DNA from: Arthrobacter sp. Soil763 | Lineage (GTDB): Bacteria > Actinomycetota > Actinomycetes > Actinomycetales > Micrococcaceae | Assembly (NCBI RefSeq): GCF_001428365.1 | Contig: NZ_LMSH01000002.1 | Span: forward strand, 451,050 to 495,873 | DNA: 44,824 nucleotides | Reading direction: 5' to 3' | Part shown: in pieces, positions 7,955-17,443 of the stretch | How the letters are laid out: each line of letters starts with the position of its first letter | How positions within the stretch are numbered: the first letter of the stretch is position 1 | Translations under genes and position numbers: made by a program | The notes under the pieces: model-generated | Seen by the model: only the letters and a program-made list of their open reading frames with translations | Database searches by the model: none | What the model was told of the DNA's origin: nothing

Positions 7955-8802
7955 GTTCCGTGACTTCCGACGCTCGTGCGTCCGGCGGTCCCGTCCCTGG
8001 TGCGGGACGGGGCCGCCGGCCCGGCCGCGGCCTGCCGGTCCAGCGGCTCCTGGGAGTGGCCGGGATCCTGGGGTTCCTGGCCACGTGGGAGCTCATTCCC
8101 CGGCTGGGCATCATCAACGAACGCTTCTTGCCGCCGGCCAGCGAAGTCATCGCCGCGCTGGCCCTCGATTTCGGCCTGACCGCGTTCTGGGTGTCGGTCG
8201 GCGAAACGATGAAGGCCTGGTTCCTGGGCCTGATCATCGCGGTGTCACTGGCCGTGCTGCTGGGCTTCATCATCGGCTCGAGCAGTTTCCTGCGAAAGGC
8301 CACCAACTCGACGGTGGAGTTCCTGCGCCCGATCCCGTCGGTGGCCCTGATCCCGCTGGCGGTGCTGCTGTTCGGCGTGAAAATCGAGTCCTCGCTCATG
8401 CTCATCACCTATGCCGCCTTCTGGCAGGTGCTGATCCAGGTCCTCTACGGCGTGGCCGACGTCGATATGGTCGCCAGCAACACCGCGCGGACGTACGGAC
8501 TGGGTTGGATGGCGCGGATACGCTACGTCGTCTTTCCCACGGCCCTGCCCTACCTGATGACGGGCATCCGGCTCGCCGCCACGGTGGCGCTGGTCCTGGC
8601 CATTACCGCGGAACTCGTAATCGGTTCGCCGGGGCTGGGCCGCGAGATCGCCCTCGCCCAGTCCGGCGGCGCGATCTCCGGAATGTACGCCCTGGTGCTT
8701 GCCACCGGCCTGATCGGCGTGCTGATCAACGTCCTGATGCGGTTCATCGAAAAGAAGACCCTGTCCTGGCATTCCTCTGTCCGCTCCGAGGTGGTCGTAT
8801 GA
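7951..8802 (+). CDS. ABC transporter permease 1 (NitT/TauT family)
   Basis: 283 residues, six predicted membrane segments and the EAA-type cytoplasmic loop that contacts the ATPase (ARTYGLGWMARIRYVVFP, about residues 177-194). It starts with GTG at 7951 inside the stop codon of the binding-protein gene, indicating translational coupling. The basic, Pro/Gly-rich N-terminus (about 30 residues) is longer than usual. Acts in the inner membrane, probably as a heterodimer with the next gene product. Confidence 0.9.
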   Translation: MSSVTSDARASGGPVPGAGRGRRPGRGLPVQRLLGVAGILGFLATWELIPRLGIINERFLPPASEVIAALALDFGLTAFWVSVGETMKAWFLGLIIAVSLAVLLGFIIGSSSFLRKATNSTVEFLRPIPSVALIPLAVLLFGVKIESSLMLITYAAFWQVLIQVLYGVADVDMVASNTARTYGLGWMARIRYVVFPTALPYLMTGIRLAATVALVLAITAELVIGSPGLGREIALAQSGGAISGMYALVLATGLIGVLINVLMRFIEKKTLSWHSSVRSEVVV

Positions 8803-9572
8803 AAGCGCTGAAAACTTTGGCGTACGTGCTGGCACTGCCGGCCCTGCTGGTCCTGGCCTGGTGGGCGTCAACCCTCGGCTCCGTCAACTTCTTCGTCCCC
8901 ACCCCGGCCGCCCTGGTCGAAAAGTTCGGCGAAGTCTGGTTCGGACCCCGGTTCTTCTCGGACGTGCTGCCCAGCATCGCGCGGCTCCTGATCGGCGTCG
9001 TCGCGGCGATTGTGATCGGCGTCGTGGGCGGGGTGCTGATCGGTTCGGTCGCCTGGCTCCGGGCCCTGCTTGAACCCACGCTCGAATTCTTCCGCGCCAT
9101 CCCCCCGCCGGTCCTGGTCCCGGTGCTGATCCTGCTGATGGGCATCACCGACTCCATGAAGATCGCGGTCATCATCTCCGGCTGCGTCTGGCCGGTCCTG
9201 CTGAACACCATCGAAGGCGTGCGTGCCGTGGACGGGGTCCTCTCTGACTCGGCCCACACGTACGGCATCGACGGCTGGGCCCGGGTGCGGTACCTGGTGC
9301 TTCCCTCGGCCAGCCCGCAGATCCTCGCCGGCGTTCGGCAGTCGCTCTCGCTTGGGTTGATCCTGATGGTCATCTCAGAAATGTTTGCCTCGTCCTCGGG
9401 ACTGGGCTTCACCATCGTCCAGTTCCAGCGCTCGTTCGCCATCCCGGAGATGTGGTCCGGCATTGTGGTGCTCGGCTTGCTGGGCGTGGCCATGTCGTTC
9501 ATCTTCCAGTGGGCCGAACGCAACATCCTGCGGTGGTACCACGGCCAGAAAGAGGTAGAAAATGCAGCCTGA
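8799..9572 (+). CDS. ABC transporter permease 2 (NitT/TauT family)
   Basis: 257 residues starting at ATG 8799, which overlaps the previous stop (ATGA). Six membrane segments and an EAA loop (AHTYGIDGWARVRYLVLP) mark it as the second permease of the importer. The open frame extends upstream inside permease 1, but the overlapping ATGA and the start of homology support 8799. It is a diverged paralogue of permease 1, as expected for a heterodimeric pore. Confidence 0.9.
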   Translation: MKALKTLAYVLALPALLVLAWWASTLGSVNFFVPTPAALVEKFGEVWFGPRFFSDVLPSIARLLIGVVAAIVIGVVGGVLIGSVAWLRALLEPTLEFFRAIPPPVLVPVLILLMGITDSMKIAVIISGCVWPVLLNTIEGVRAVDGVLSDSAHTYGIDGWARVRYLVLPSASPQILAGVRQSLSLGLILMVISEMFASSSGLGFTIVQFQRSFAIPEMWSGIVVLGLLGVAMSFIFQWAERNILRWYHGQKEVENAA

Positions 9573-10389
9573 CACCACCCGCCCCGCGCCGGAGGCAATG
9601 CTCTCCGTCCGCGGCCTGAAAAAGGTCTACCAGACCGACGGCGGCGACATCGAGGCCGTGCGCAACCTGACCTTCGATCTGCGGGCCGGGGAACTGGCCT
9701 GTCTGGTCGGCCCCTCCGGCTCCGGCAAGACCACCCTGCTCAAGTGCATCTCCGGCCTGATGGCGCCCACCGAGGGGGAGGTGCTGCTCGACGGCAAGCG
9801 GGTCTCCGGGCCGCCGAAGAAAATGGCCGTCGTGTTCCAGGAATACGGCCGCTCGCTGTTCCCCTGGATGCGGGTCCGGGACAACGTGGAGCTGCCGCTG
9901 AAGAACCAGGGCGTCCCCAAGGCCGAACGCGACCGGCTGGTCGACGAGGCCCTCGAAGCAGTGGGCCTGGCGCACGTCCCCCGCTCCTACCCCTGGCAGC
10001 TCTCCGGCGGCATGCAGCAGCGTGTGGCGATCGCCCGGGCCATCGCCTACCAGCCCGAGGTCCTGCTGATGGATGAACCGTTCGCTGCCGTGGACGCCCA
10101 GACCCGGGCGGACCTGGAGGACCTGATCCGGACGGTCTGGAAGAAGCTGGGCGTGACCGTGCTGTTCGTGACCCACGACATCGACGAGTCCGTCTACCTC
10201 GGCGAACGGGTCATCATCCTCTCGAGCTCCCCGACGGTGGTGCAGGAGGACATCGTCATCGACCTGCCGGACGAGCGAGACCAGCTGGAGACCCGGTCGC
10301 TGCCCCGCTTCACCGAGCTCCGCCACCACGTCTACGAGCAGATCCAGCTGGCCAAGAAGGGACACCGGCCCGCCGCGGCCACCAGTTGA
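9562..10389 (+). CDS. ABC transporter ATP-binding protein (NitT/TauT family)
   Basis: 275 residues with all ATPase motifs: Walker A GPSGSGKTT (residues 50-57), Q-loop VVFQEYGRSLFPW, signature LSGGMQQR (about 148), Walker B LLMDEPFAAVD and H-loop VTHD. The FPW after the Q-loop is typical of SsuB/TauB/NrtD-like ATPases. The ATG at 9562 overlaps the permease 2 stop by 11 nt, completing a fully overlapping operon. Energises uptake of the ligand bound by the lipoprotein. Confidence 0.92.
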   Translation: MQPDTTRPAPEAMLSVRGLKKVYQTDGGDIEAVRNLTFDLRAGELACLVGPSGSGKTTLLKCISGLMAPTEGEVLLDGKRVSGPPKKMAVVFQEYGRSLFPWMRVRDNVELPLKNQGVPKAERDRLVDEALEAVGLAHVPRSYPWQLSGGMQQRVAIARAIAYQPEVLLMDEPFAAVDAQTRADLEDLIRTVWKKLGVTVLFVTHDIDESVYLGERVIILSSSPTVVQEDIVIDLPDERDQLETRSLPRFTELRHHVYEQIQLAKKGHRPAAATS

Positions 10390-10579
10390 TTCGTTTGGGC
10401 TGGGGAAACGGACGGCCGCACCCCGGGCCCGTGCCGCCGTCGTCCGTAACCGCCGCGCGTGTCCGGAACCCCGGCGGAAACCCGACGGCGGGTGTGGGCG
10501 GGCCGGGGTCCGGAGCCGACGGGGCGGCCGGTCCGGAGCAAGCGGCGCTTAGCCGACGCCCCCTGGGTATCCAAAGCAA

Positions 10580-10613
10580 GACACCCCGCCGCGGTTTCCC
10601 TCGGCGGGGTGTC
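10580..10613 (-). terminator. Terminator hairpin downstream of acyltransferase
   Basis: GACACCCCGCC (10580-10590) pairs with GGCGGGGTGTC (10603-10613). Read on the minus strand it is followed by TTGCTTT, so it suits the acyltransferase; it may also stop the ABC operon from the other side. The stretch 10390-10579 shows no convincing gene. Confidence 0.65.
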
Positions 10614-10660
10614 TGATCAGTGCCGGTTCCTCTGGACTGCCCCCAAAGGCGGCTCCGCGC

Positions 10661-12793
10661 TTACGGCACTCCTGAGCCCATCTTGTCCAGAAGGATGGGG
10701 CCAAGCAGGTCGCTGTATTCTCGGTTCATATGGTTCGCGTCGTAATAGACCTCCACACCGCCGAGCACCGTAAAGCACTTCTCCGCGTTGCAGAAGTAGT
10801 CCGTAAGGTCCAGCAGCCGGACATTTCGGTCGTTGGCGGAATTCGCGGCTTCCACGAGCGGATCGGGAGGCTGGGCAACTGACCGCGAAACAGCGCACTC
10901 CGCAGGGTTTGCGGCGTGAATCAGGGTGCAGTCGGCGTCGCGCACGGCTCCATTCAAAGGGGGATCCGCGAGTACATAAACCCTCGCCCCGGTTGCAGTC
11001 CACTTTTGCCAGGTCTTATGCAGACCTGCGGCGAACTGCTCCGCTTCCGGCCTCCCGGACCCATCGTCGACGTGTTGCTCTCTGGAAAACATAGAGGTGA
11101 AGACCGCGGCGGGGCTGTCGGTGGCAACGGCCGCCGTGACGCGTCGGGACCAGTCCATGCACTTCTGGGCGGGTCCCCGCTCGGTGTGACCGTCGTAGCC
11201 GACGAACTGGACGTCTGCCACTGGACACCCGCCGGTAAATGCGGTTTTGACGATCCAATGTCGTTTCTTGGCGGCCGCAAAGACCGCTCCCTGCCAGTGC
11301 TGGCCATGGGAATCGCCGACCAGCCAAACAATGCTTGGGTTCCTTTTGCCGGCTGAGAAGTCGCAGACGTAGTGCGTTTTCTTATCGCTGGACATCAGCT
11401 CTTCCCGTGCCGAGCCGCATTCGGGGGGAACTGTCCAGTACTTTTTTGCGTTGGGGCTACCCGTCGAGGCGGCCGGACCGAACTTCCCCTCGCAGGAGGT
11501 CTTCGGCAGCAGAGCAGCAGGGCCGTGGCAGGGGTCCAGTGCCGCGGCTGCCGCGGCTTGATCATCGCGCGCGCTCTGCTGCTCGTAGGCTCGGACCTGG
11601 GCGAAGCAGAGTCCCGCAAGAAGTACCATCGCTACGCTCATGGCTGTCACGGTTCGGAGTGCCGAGGTGTTTAGGAACCGGGATGCTTGCGCGCGGTCCT
11701 CCACAAGCACCTTGGTGGCTGAAGCCAAGACAAGTGCGAGAGCGAGGATCAAGGTTTTGTCCACGCCCGTTGGCGTGCGTCCGAGTATGAATGGGGAAAG
11801 GACGATAACGGGCCAGTGCCACAAATAGAGCGAATAGGAGATGCTTCCGATGTGCTGGACAGGCAAGGAGCCGACCAGTCGTCTCAGGACCGGCCGTCGG
11901 CCGCCGTTGCCGGCCAAGATCACGAGGGATGTGCCGGCGACCGGAAGGGCAGCCAGCCATCCTGGAAACTGTGTCTCACTGTCGAAAGCCAGGGCGGAAA
12001 CTACGATAGCCAGAAGTCCAAGTAACCCGAGGCACTTTGCCGCTGTGGTACCAAGCAGCACCCTGCCCAGCCCGAGTGCCACTAAGGCACCCGCACCGAA
12101 CTCCCACGCCCGGACGGGGGTAACGAAATAGGCCTGGCTGGGAGTTGCCTGCGTCGTGAAGACAGAGGCGGTCAGCCCCGTTATTATCACGGCGGAAACG
12201 CCGGCAACCAGCACGCGTCTGGCGGGGATTCGGCGCCGGGCGGCTATCCAAAACAGACCCAGGAGCAACAGTGGCCAGAGGAGGTAAAATTGCTCCTCGA
12301 CCGAGAGCGACCAGTAGTGCTGGGCAACGGTTGCAGATGCTGTCGATGCCGAATAGTTGATTGACTTCGCGGCGAGGGCCCAGTTTTCAACGTAGAAGGT
12401 GCTGGCCAAGACTTCGAGGGCCGTGTCGGTCCATCGAGAGTTTGGCAGAAACATCCAGGACGCTCCGAGTCCGACCGCGAGTACCAAAAGGGCCGCCGGG
12501 AGGAGCCGACGAATACGCCGGGCGTAAAACTGCCCCAGCCGGATCCTCCCCGACGCCTCCAACTCCTTATGAAGGTGGGACGTGATGAGGAAACCGGAAA
12601 TTACAAAGAAGACGTCGACGCCAACGTAACCTCCGGTCATGCGGCCCGGCCAAAGATGATTGAGTACCACGAGGGTGACGGCAAGCGCGCGGAGGGCTTG
12701 GATGTCAGCGCGGAACGTCCGACGTCCGCGTAGGCCGTTGCCAGTCGCTTGGACGCCTGCATTGTCGGTGCGCACTTGTTCGGCGACGCTCAT
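10661..12793 (-). CDS. OafA/YrhL-type membrane O-acyltransferase with C-terminal SGNH domain
   Basis: About 710 residues. The N-terminal half is an acyltransferase-3 membrane domain with some ten hydrophobic segments and the opening motif FRADIQALRALAVTLVVLNH plus GGYVGVDVFFVISGFLI. The C-terminal third is an SGNH-type esterase/transferase domain with nucleophile block VGDSHGQHW (about 491) and the DxxH pair DANH (about 686). Such proteins acetylate surface polysaccharides or peptidoglycan. ATG 12793 is preferred since AAGGA lies 4-5 nt upstream; a GTG at 12850 would add 19 residues. Base composition is visibly lower in GC than neighbours and the gene stands alone between two similar hairpins, hinting at horizontal acquisition. 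Confidence 0.88.
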   Translation of the reverse strand: MSVAEQVRTDNAGVQATGNGLRGRRTFRADIQALRALAVTLVVLNHLWPGRMTGGYVGVDVFFVISGFLITSHLHKELEASGRIRLGQFYARRIRRLLPAALLVLAVGLGASWMFLPNSRWTDTALEVLASTFYVENWALAAKSINYSASTASATVAQHYWSLSVEEQFYLLWPLLLLGLFWIAARRRIPARRVLVAGVSAVIITGLTASVFTTQATPSQAYFVTPVRAWEFGAGALVALGLGRVLLGTTAAKCLGLLGLLAIVVSALAFDSETQFPGWLAALPVAGTSLVILAGNGGRRPVLRRLVGSLPVQHIGSISYSLYLWHWPVIVLSPFILGRTPTGVDKTLILALALVLASATKVLVEDRAQASRFLNTSALRTVTAMSVAMVLLAGLCFAQVRAYEQQSARDDQAAAAAALDPCHGPAALLPKTSCEGKFGPAASTGSPNAKKYWTVPPECGSAREELMSSDKKTHYVCDFSAGKRNPSIVWLVGDSHGQHWQGAVFAAAKKRHWIVKTAFTGGCPVADVQFVGYDGHTERGPAQKCMDWSRRVTAAVATDSPAAVFTSMFSREQHVDDGSGRPEAEQFAAGLHKTWQKWTATGARVYVLADPPLNGAVRDADCTLIHAANPAECAVSRSVAQPPDPLVEAANSANDRNVRLLDLTDYFCNAEKCFTVLGGVEVYYDANHMNREYSDLLGPILLDKMGSGVP

Positions 12794-12958
12794 GATGTCC
12801 TTAGCTCTGGTGGCCGGGCGCGGGGCGCCTCCGTTGGCCATGGTAATCACTCGGAATTTGCTGTCGGAATGCCACGTTGCGAAACCAGAGATTCCGCGGG
12901 CCCCCCAATTTTGCCATGCCCTGGGGCGTTACACGACTCGGCGCAGGCAGAGACACGA

Positions 12959-12998
12959 ACACCCCGCCACGCAACTGCGCGGCGGGGTGTCCTTTTAT
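12959..12998 (+). terminator. Hairpin between acyltransferase and catalase
   Basis: ACACCCCGCC (12959-12968) pairs with GGCGGGGTGT (12981-12990), followed on the plus strand by CCTTTTAT. It lies just beyond the 3' end of the minus-strand catalase gene. Its arms are nearly identical to those of the hairpin at 10580-10613 on the other side of the acyltransferase. Confidence 0.6.
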
Positions 12999-13008
12999 GC
13001 CGGGAAGA

Positions 13009-14520
13009 CTAGCCGATCTTGTTGGCGGCTTCGGCGTCCGAGGTGGCGACGCCGGCAGCGGCGGCACCGAGGTTGGCGCGCAGCTTGGCGCCGAGTTCGG
13101 CGTCGACATTCGTCCAGTACTGGATGGCGCGTTCCTTGATGGCCGGGCTCTTGACCCCGCCCACGGCGCCGGTGATGGTCTCGAGCAGGCGGGCCTTGGC
13201 GCCGTCGTCGAAGACCTCACGGTACAGCGTGCCGGCCTGGCCGAAGTCGCTGTCCTCGGCGTGCAGGGAGTGCGCCGAGAGCGTCAGCTCGCCGTCGTTC
13301 TCCCAGCCGCCGGCCGGGCTCTGCGGCTCCACGGCAGCAGGGCCGCCGACCGAGTTCGGCGCGTAGACCGGAACCGAGGGGGCGTTGAAGTGGTAGCGGC
13401 CGGCGCCGTCCTGGCTGTAGTTGTTGACCTGGCTCTTGGGCTGGTTGACCGGGATCTGGGCATGGTTGGTGCCCACCCGGTAGCGGTGCGCGTCGGCGTA
13501 GGAGAAGATGCGGGCCTGCAGCATCTTGTCCGGCGACGCGGCGATGCCCGGCACGAAGTTCGACGGCGCGAAGGTGGCCTGCTCGATCTGAGCGAAGTAG
13601 TTCTCCGGGTTCTTATCCAGCGTCATGGTGCCGACCTTGACCAGCGGGTAGTCCGCGTGCGGCCAGACCTTGGTCAGGTCGAACGGGTTGAAGCGGTAGG
13701 TCTTGGCGTCCTCGTACGGCATCACCTGGACGTGCAGGTCCCAGGACGGGAAGTTGCCGGCGGCGATGTTCTCGGACAGGTCGCGGATGTAGAAGTCCGC
13801 GTCGGAGCCGGCGAGGGCCTCGGCCTGGTCGCCGGTCATGGAGTGCACGCCCTGGTTGGACTTGAAGTGGTACTTGACCCAGAAGCGCTCGCCCTCGGCG
13901 TTGATCCACTGGTAGGTGTGCGAGCCGTAGCCCTGCATTTCGCGCCAGGAGGCCGGCAGGCCGCGGTCGCCCATGAGCCAGGTGACCTGGTGGGCGGACT
14001 CGGGGGAGAGGGTCCAGAAGTCCCACTGCATGTCCGCGTCGCGCAGGTGGGTGCCCGGCAGGCGCTTCTGCGAGTGGATGAAGTCCGGGAACTTGATGCC
14101 GTCGCGGATGAAGAACACCGGGGTGTTGTTGCCGACCAGGTCGTAGTTGCCCTCGGTGGTGTAGAACTTCACGGCGAAGCCGCGCGGATCGCGCCAGGTG
14201 TCCGGGGAGCCGTTCTCGCCCGCGACGGAGGAGAAGCGGATGAGCATGTCCGTCTCGGTGCCCGGCTGGAAGAGCGCCGCCTTGGTGTATTTGGAGACGT
14301 CCTCGGTGGTCTTGAAGGTACCGAACGCGCCGCCGCCCTTGGCGTGCACGACGCGCTCCGGCACGCGCTCGCGGTTGAACTGGGCGAGCTTCTCGACCAG
14401 GTAGTGGTCGGTGAGGATGATCGCGCCGTCGGCGCCGACGGCCTGCGAATGGGCGTCGGACGTGACGGGGGCGCCGGACTGTGTCGTGGACACGGCGGGC
14501 GCAGAGATGTTCTGGGTCAT
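13009..14520 (-). CDS. katA: Monofunctional haem catalase
   Basis: 503 residues, a small-subunit (clade 3-like) catalase that degrades hydrogen peroxide. Visible are the distal histidine in [12 protein letters not shown] (H59), the catalytic asparagine in VGNNTPVFF (about N131) and the haem-ligating tyrosine in [15 protein letters not shown] (about Y341). Two ATGs are adjacent; AGGAG lies 1 nt before the first (14523) and 4 nt before the second, so 14520 is favoured. It sits 22-25 bp downstream of a Fur-family gene on the same strand, the catR-catA arrangement of actinobacteria, so peroxide-responsive control is likely. Confidence 0.95.
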   Translation of the reverse strand: MTQNISAPAVSTTQSGAPVTSDAHSQAVGADGAIILTDHYLVEKLAQFNRERVPERVVHAKGGGAFGTFKTTEDVSKYTKAALFQPGTETDMLIRFSSVAGENGSPDTWRDPRGFAVKFYTTEGNYDLVGNNTPVFFIRDGIKFPDFIHSQKRLPGTHLRDADMQWDFWTLSPESAHQVTWLMGDRGLPASWREMQGYGSHTYQWINAEGERFWVKYHFKSNQGVHSMTGDQAEALAGSDADFYIRDLSENIAAGNFPSWDLHVQVMPYEDAKTYRFNPFDLTKVWPHADYPLVKVGTMTLDKNPENYFAQIEQATFAPSNFVPGIAASPDKMLQARIFSYADAHRYRVGTNHAQIPVNQPKSQVNNYSQDGAGRYHFNAPSVPVYAPNSVGGPAAVEPQSPAGGWENDGELTLSAHSLHAEDSDFGQAGTLYREVFDDGAKARLLETITGAVGGVKSPAIKERAIQYWTNVDAELGAKLRANLGAAAAGVATSDAEAANKIG

Positions 14521-14544
14521 CATGCTCCTATTTCTGTTTCTAAC

Positions 14545-15012
14545 TTAGGTACGGTCGGAGGGAAGTGTTTGGCTGCGCTGGCAGTCCTCGCAGATGCCCT
14601 GGTACAGGACGTCCGCGATCTGGATGGTCATGGGCTTGGCGCCCGCGTCCCAGTGTGGTGTCAGGCAGGGCGCATGGCCGACGGCGCACTCGACGTCCTC
14701 CACGCGGCCGCAGCTGATGCAGACGGCGTGGTGGTGGTTGTCGCCCACCCGCGTCTCGTACAGCGCGGGGGAGTGGGGCGGCTCGAAGCGCCGCAGCATC
14801 TGCAGCCCGGTCAGGTCGCCGAGGACCACGTAGACGGACTGGGCGGTCAGTTCGGGCAGTTCCTCGCGGGCGGCGGCGAGGATCCCCTCGGCCGGCGAAT
14901 GCGGATGGCGTTCGACGGCGGCCAGCACGGCCAGCCGCTGTTTGGTCACCCGGCGGCCGTGGGCACGCAGGGCCGCGGCCCATGTTTCGTGGCTGCCCAT
15001 CGTTTCCGTCAT
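14545..15012 (-). CDS. Fur-family transcriptional regulator (FurA/CatR/PerR-like)
   Basis: 155 residues from ATG 15012 (an in-frame TTG at 15024 is possible). An N-terminal winged helix (RVTKQRLAVLAAVERHPHSPAEGI) is followed by a dimerisation/metal domain with the HHH cluster (93-95), a CxxC (C98, C101) and a second C-terminal CxxC (ICEDCQ) for structural zinc. It precedes catalase in an apparent operon, which points to a peroxide-sensing role like CatR or FurA rather than iron control. An AT-rich inverted repeat just upstream may be its autoregulatory box. Confidence 0.88.
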   Translation of the reverse strand: MTETMGSHETWAAALRAHGRRVTKQRLAVLAAVERHPHSPAEGILAAAREELPELTAQSVYVVLGDLTGLQMLRRFEPPHSPALYETRVGDNHHHAVCISCGRVEDVECAVGHAPCLTPHWDAGAKPMTIQIADVLYQGICEDCQRSQTLPSDRT

Positions 15013-15027
15013 GGCCCCATTCAAGCA

Positions 15028-15052
15028 CTTATTTTTAGTTGTTCACAATAAG
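15028..15052 (-). promoter_or_regulatory. AT-rich inverted repeat, likely Fur/CatR box and promoter
   Basis: CTTATT (15028-15033) and AATAAG (15047-15052) are perfect inverted arms in a 25-nt AT-rich block directly upstream of the Fur-family start, in sharp contrast to the surrounding GC-rich sequence. Fur-family boxes are typically AT-rich palindromes at this position, so autoregulation of the fur-catalase unit is likely. Confidence 0.55.
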
Positions 15053-15091
15053 GCGGGGCTTAGCTGCCCGGGACCGCACTAGAGTTGCCGG

Positions 15092-16363
15092 GTGGGGAAA
15101 TTCTTGGCGGACATCACGCCGCTACGCGAAAGCCCGGCATTCCGCCGCCTGTGGCTCGGATCCGCCGCCTCTGCCCTGGGCAGCCAGCTCACCCTCGTGG
15201 CCGTCAGCCTCGAGGTCTACCGGCTCACCCAGGACAGCCTCTACGTGGGGCTGCTGAGCATTTTCGCCCTCGTGCCCCTGGTCTTCGGCGGCCTCCTCGG
15301 CGGCTCCATCGCGGACGCGCACGACCGGCGCCAGGTAGCGCTGCTCGCCTCCGCGGTGCTGTGGCTGACCACCGCCGGCCTGGCGCTGCAGGCCTGGCTG
15401 CAGCTGGGGAACGTGTGGCTCCTGTATGCCCTGGTCGCGGTGCAGAGCGGCGCGCAGGCCATCAACCAGCCGGCCCGCAGCGCCATCATCCCGGTGCTGG
15501 TCCGCAAGGAACTGCTGCCCGCCGCCAACGCCCTGTCGATGATCAGCATCGGGCTCTCCATGACCGCCGGACCGCTGCTGGCCGGCGTGCTGGTCGCCAC
15601 GATCGGGTTCGCCTGGACCTACACGGTCGATGTGGCCAGCTTCGTTTTCGTCGTCTGGGCGCTGCTGAAGCTGCCCCCGATGCCGCCGGACCACGCCGCG
15701 CACCGGGCCGGACTGCGCTCCGTGGTGGAGGGGTTCCGCTTCCTCGGCACCCGCCCGAACCTGCGGATGACCTTCGTGATCGATCTGGTGGCCATGATCC
15801 TCGCCCAGCCCCGGGCGCTGCTGCCGGCCATCGGCGCGCTCATGATCGGCGGCGGTGAGGCGACAGTCGGGGTCCTGCTGGCCGCGACCGCCGTCGGCGC
15901 CTTCCTGGCCGGGCTCTTCTCCGGTCCCCTCGGCGCCGTCCGCGCCCAGGGCGCCGCAGTGGTCTGGTCGGTCATGGCCTGGGGCGCTTCCATCGCGGGT
16001 CTGGGTCTTGTCGTCGTCCTCGCCGGGCGCTCCGGGGCCGGCGGGGTCACGCTCTGGCTCGTGCCGGCCGCCATCTGCTGCGCGCTTGCAGGCATCGCCG
16101 ACTCGGTCAGCGCCGTCTTCCGCACCACCATCCTGCAATCAGCTGCCCCGGACCACCTTCGCGGGCGTCTGCAGGGGGTCTTCGTCGTGGTCGTGGCGGG
16201 CGGCCCCCGGATCGGGGACATGCTGGCCGGCGGCGCCACTACACTGCTCAGTGAGGGCTGGGTGTTGCTCGCGGGCGGAGTGCTGTGTGCGGTGGTGGCG
16301 TGGCTCGTGGCGCGCTGGCAGTCCGGGTTTTTGGCGTACGACGCGCGGAACCCGGTTCCGTAG
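15092..16363 (+). CDS. MFS transporter (EntS-like exporter)
   Basis: 423 residues, about 12 membrane segments. The N-terminus (FRRLWLGSAASALGSQLTLV) and the loop GGSIADAHDRR between TM2 and TM3 match the DHA3/EntS group of major facilitator proteins that export siderophores or drugs. GTG 15092 is the first plausible start and has only a weak ribosome binding site. It is divergent from the Fur-family gene with an 80-bp shared intergenic region, so it could be co-controlled, although nothing in the window shows siderophore genes. Confidence 0.85.
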   Translation: MGKFLADITPLRESPAFRRLWLGSAASALGSQLTLVAVSLEVYRLTQDSLYVGLLSIFALVPLVFGGLLGGSIADAHDRRQVALLASAVLWLTTAGLALQAWLQLGNVWLLYALVAVQSGAQAINQPARSAIIPVLVRKELLPAANALSMISIGLSMTAGPLLAGVLVATIGFAWTYTVDVASFVFVVWALLKLPPMPPDHAAHRAGLRSVVEGFRFLGTRPNLRMTFVIDLVAMILAQPRALLPAIGALMIGGGEATVGVLLAATAVGAFLAGLFSGPLGAVRAQGAAVVWSVMAWGASIAGLGLVVVLAGRSGAGGVTLWLVPAAICCALAGIADSVSAVFRTTILQSAAPDHLRGRLQGVFVVVVAGGPRIGDMLAGGATTLLSEGWVLLAGGVLCAVVAWLVARWQSGFLAYDARNPVP

Positions 16364-16453
16364 CGGTTCGTTCCTCAAGTGGGTGCCCACGGGGATGTCC
16401 CGGAGGCCGGCGCCAGCGCCGGCGGCGTCAGGAATGTGGCAGCAGGAGGATCG

Positions 16454-17326
16454 GTGCACAATCATCACAACGGCTTGAAGACGGCGGCCCTCTTCGGCGT
16501 GCTCTGGGCGGTACTGCTGGGGCTGGGCGCGCTGATCGGGTCAAGCATGCGCAGCTCGGCGCCGATCTGGATCATGGCGCTGATCGGTGTCGGCACCACA
16601 GCGTACGGGTACTGGAACAGCGACAAGATCGCGATCCGCTCCATGCAGGCATATCCGGTGACCGAGGCGGAGGCCCCGCAACTGCATCAGATCGTCCGGG
16701 AGCTCTCGGTCCGTGCCAACCAGCCGATGCCGCGGATCTACATCTCTCCGACCCTGGCGCCCAATGCGTTTGCCACCGGCCGGAACCCGCAGAACGCGGC
16801 GGTTTGCTGCACCCAGGGCATCCTGCAGCTGCTCGACGCCCGGGAACTGCGCGGCGTCCTCGGACATGAGCTGATGCACGTCTACAACCGGGACATCCTG
16901 ACCTCCTCAGTGGCCGCCGCCGTCGCCGGCGTGATCACCTCGGTTGGCCAGATGCTGCTGTTCTTCGGCGGCGGCGGTGACCGCCGCAACGGCAATCCGC
17001 TGGCCCTGCTCGCCATGGCGCTGCTGGCCCCGTTCGCGGCGTCGCTGATCCAGATGGCAATCTCCCGGACCCGGGAGTACGACGCCGACGAGGACGGTTC
17101 GGCGCTTACCGGCGATCCGCTGGCGCTCGCCTCGGCGCTGCGCAAGATCGAGCAGGGCGTGCAGCTGGCTCCGCTGCCGCAGGACCAGCGGCTGGTGAAC
17201 GCCTCGCACCTGATGATCGCCAACCCGTTCCGCGGCGGCGGCATGGCCCGGATGTTCTCCACCCACCCGCCGATGAGCGACCGGATCAGCCGGCTGGAGC
17301 GGATGGCAGGCCGGCCGCTGGGCTGA
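16454..17326 (+). CDS. htpX: Membrane zinc metalloprotease HtpX (M48B)
   Basis: 290 residues, standard length for HtpX, which degrades misfolded membrane proteins with FtsH. Two N-terminal membrane segments, then the zinc motif HELMH (H138-H142), two further hydrophobic segments and REYDADEDGS containing the third zinc-ligand glutamate. Start chosen at GTG 16454, where AGGAGGA lies 3-4 nt upstream; the frame is open to 16379 but that extension is Gly/Ala-rich and atypical. A 22-bp perfect hairpin ends the unit. Confidence 0.92.
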   Translation: MHNHHNGLKTAALFGVLWAVLLGLGALIGSSMRSSAPIWIMALIGVGTTAYGYWNSDKIAIRSMQAYPVTEAEAPQLHQIVRELSVRANQPMPRIYISPTLAPNAFATGRNPQNAAVCCTQGILQLLDARELRGVLGHELMHVYNRDILTSSVAAAVAGVITSVGQMLLFFGGGGDRRNGNPLALLAMALLAPFAASLIQMAISRTREYDADEDGSALTGDPLALASALRKIEQGVQLAPLPQDQRLVNASHLMIANPFRGGGMARMFSTHPPMSDRISRLERMAGRPLG

Positions 17327-17353
17327 CCGGGGGTTCACGCTGCGTCGCGGAAC

Positions 17354-17401
17354 GCAGAAGGGCTGCCGCCACCGGAATCCCGGTGGCGGCAGCCCTTCTG
17401 C
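17354..17401. terminator. Perfect 22-bp hairpin between convergent htpX and yajQ
   Basis: 17354-17375 is perfectly complementary to 17380-17401 with a 4-nt loop. Neither side has a long T tract, but the position between convergent genes suits a bidirectional terminator. Confidence 0.75.
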
Positions 17402-17443
17402 TGCGGCCCGTGCGCGGTTCGCGTCGGCCGCGTAAGTCCGGTC

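Noticed and set aside
12877..15051. Plus-strand open frame of 724 codons over catalase and the Fur gene
   Set aside because: Two genuine minus-strand genes with catalytic motifs occupy the region.
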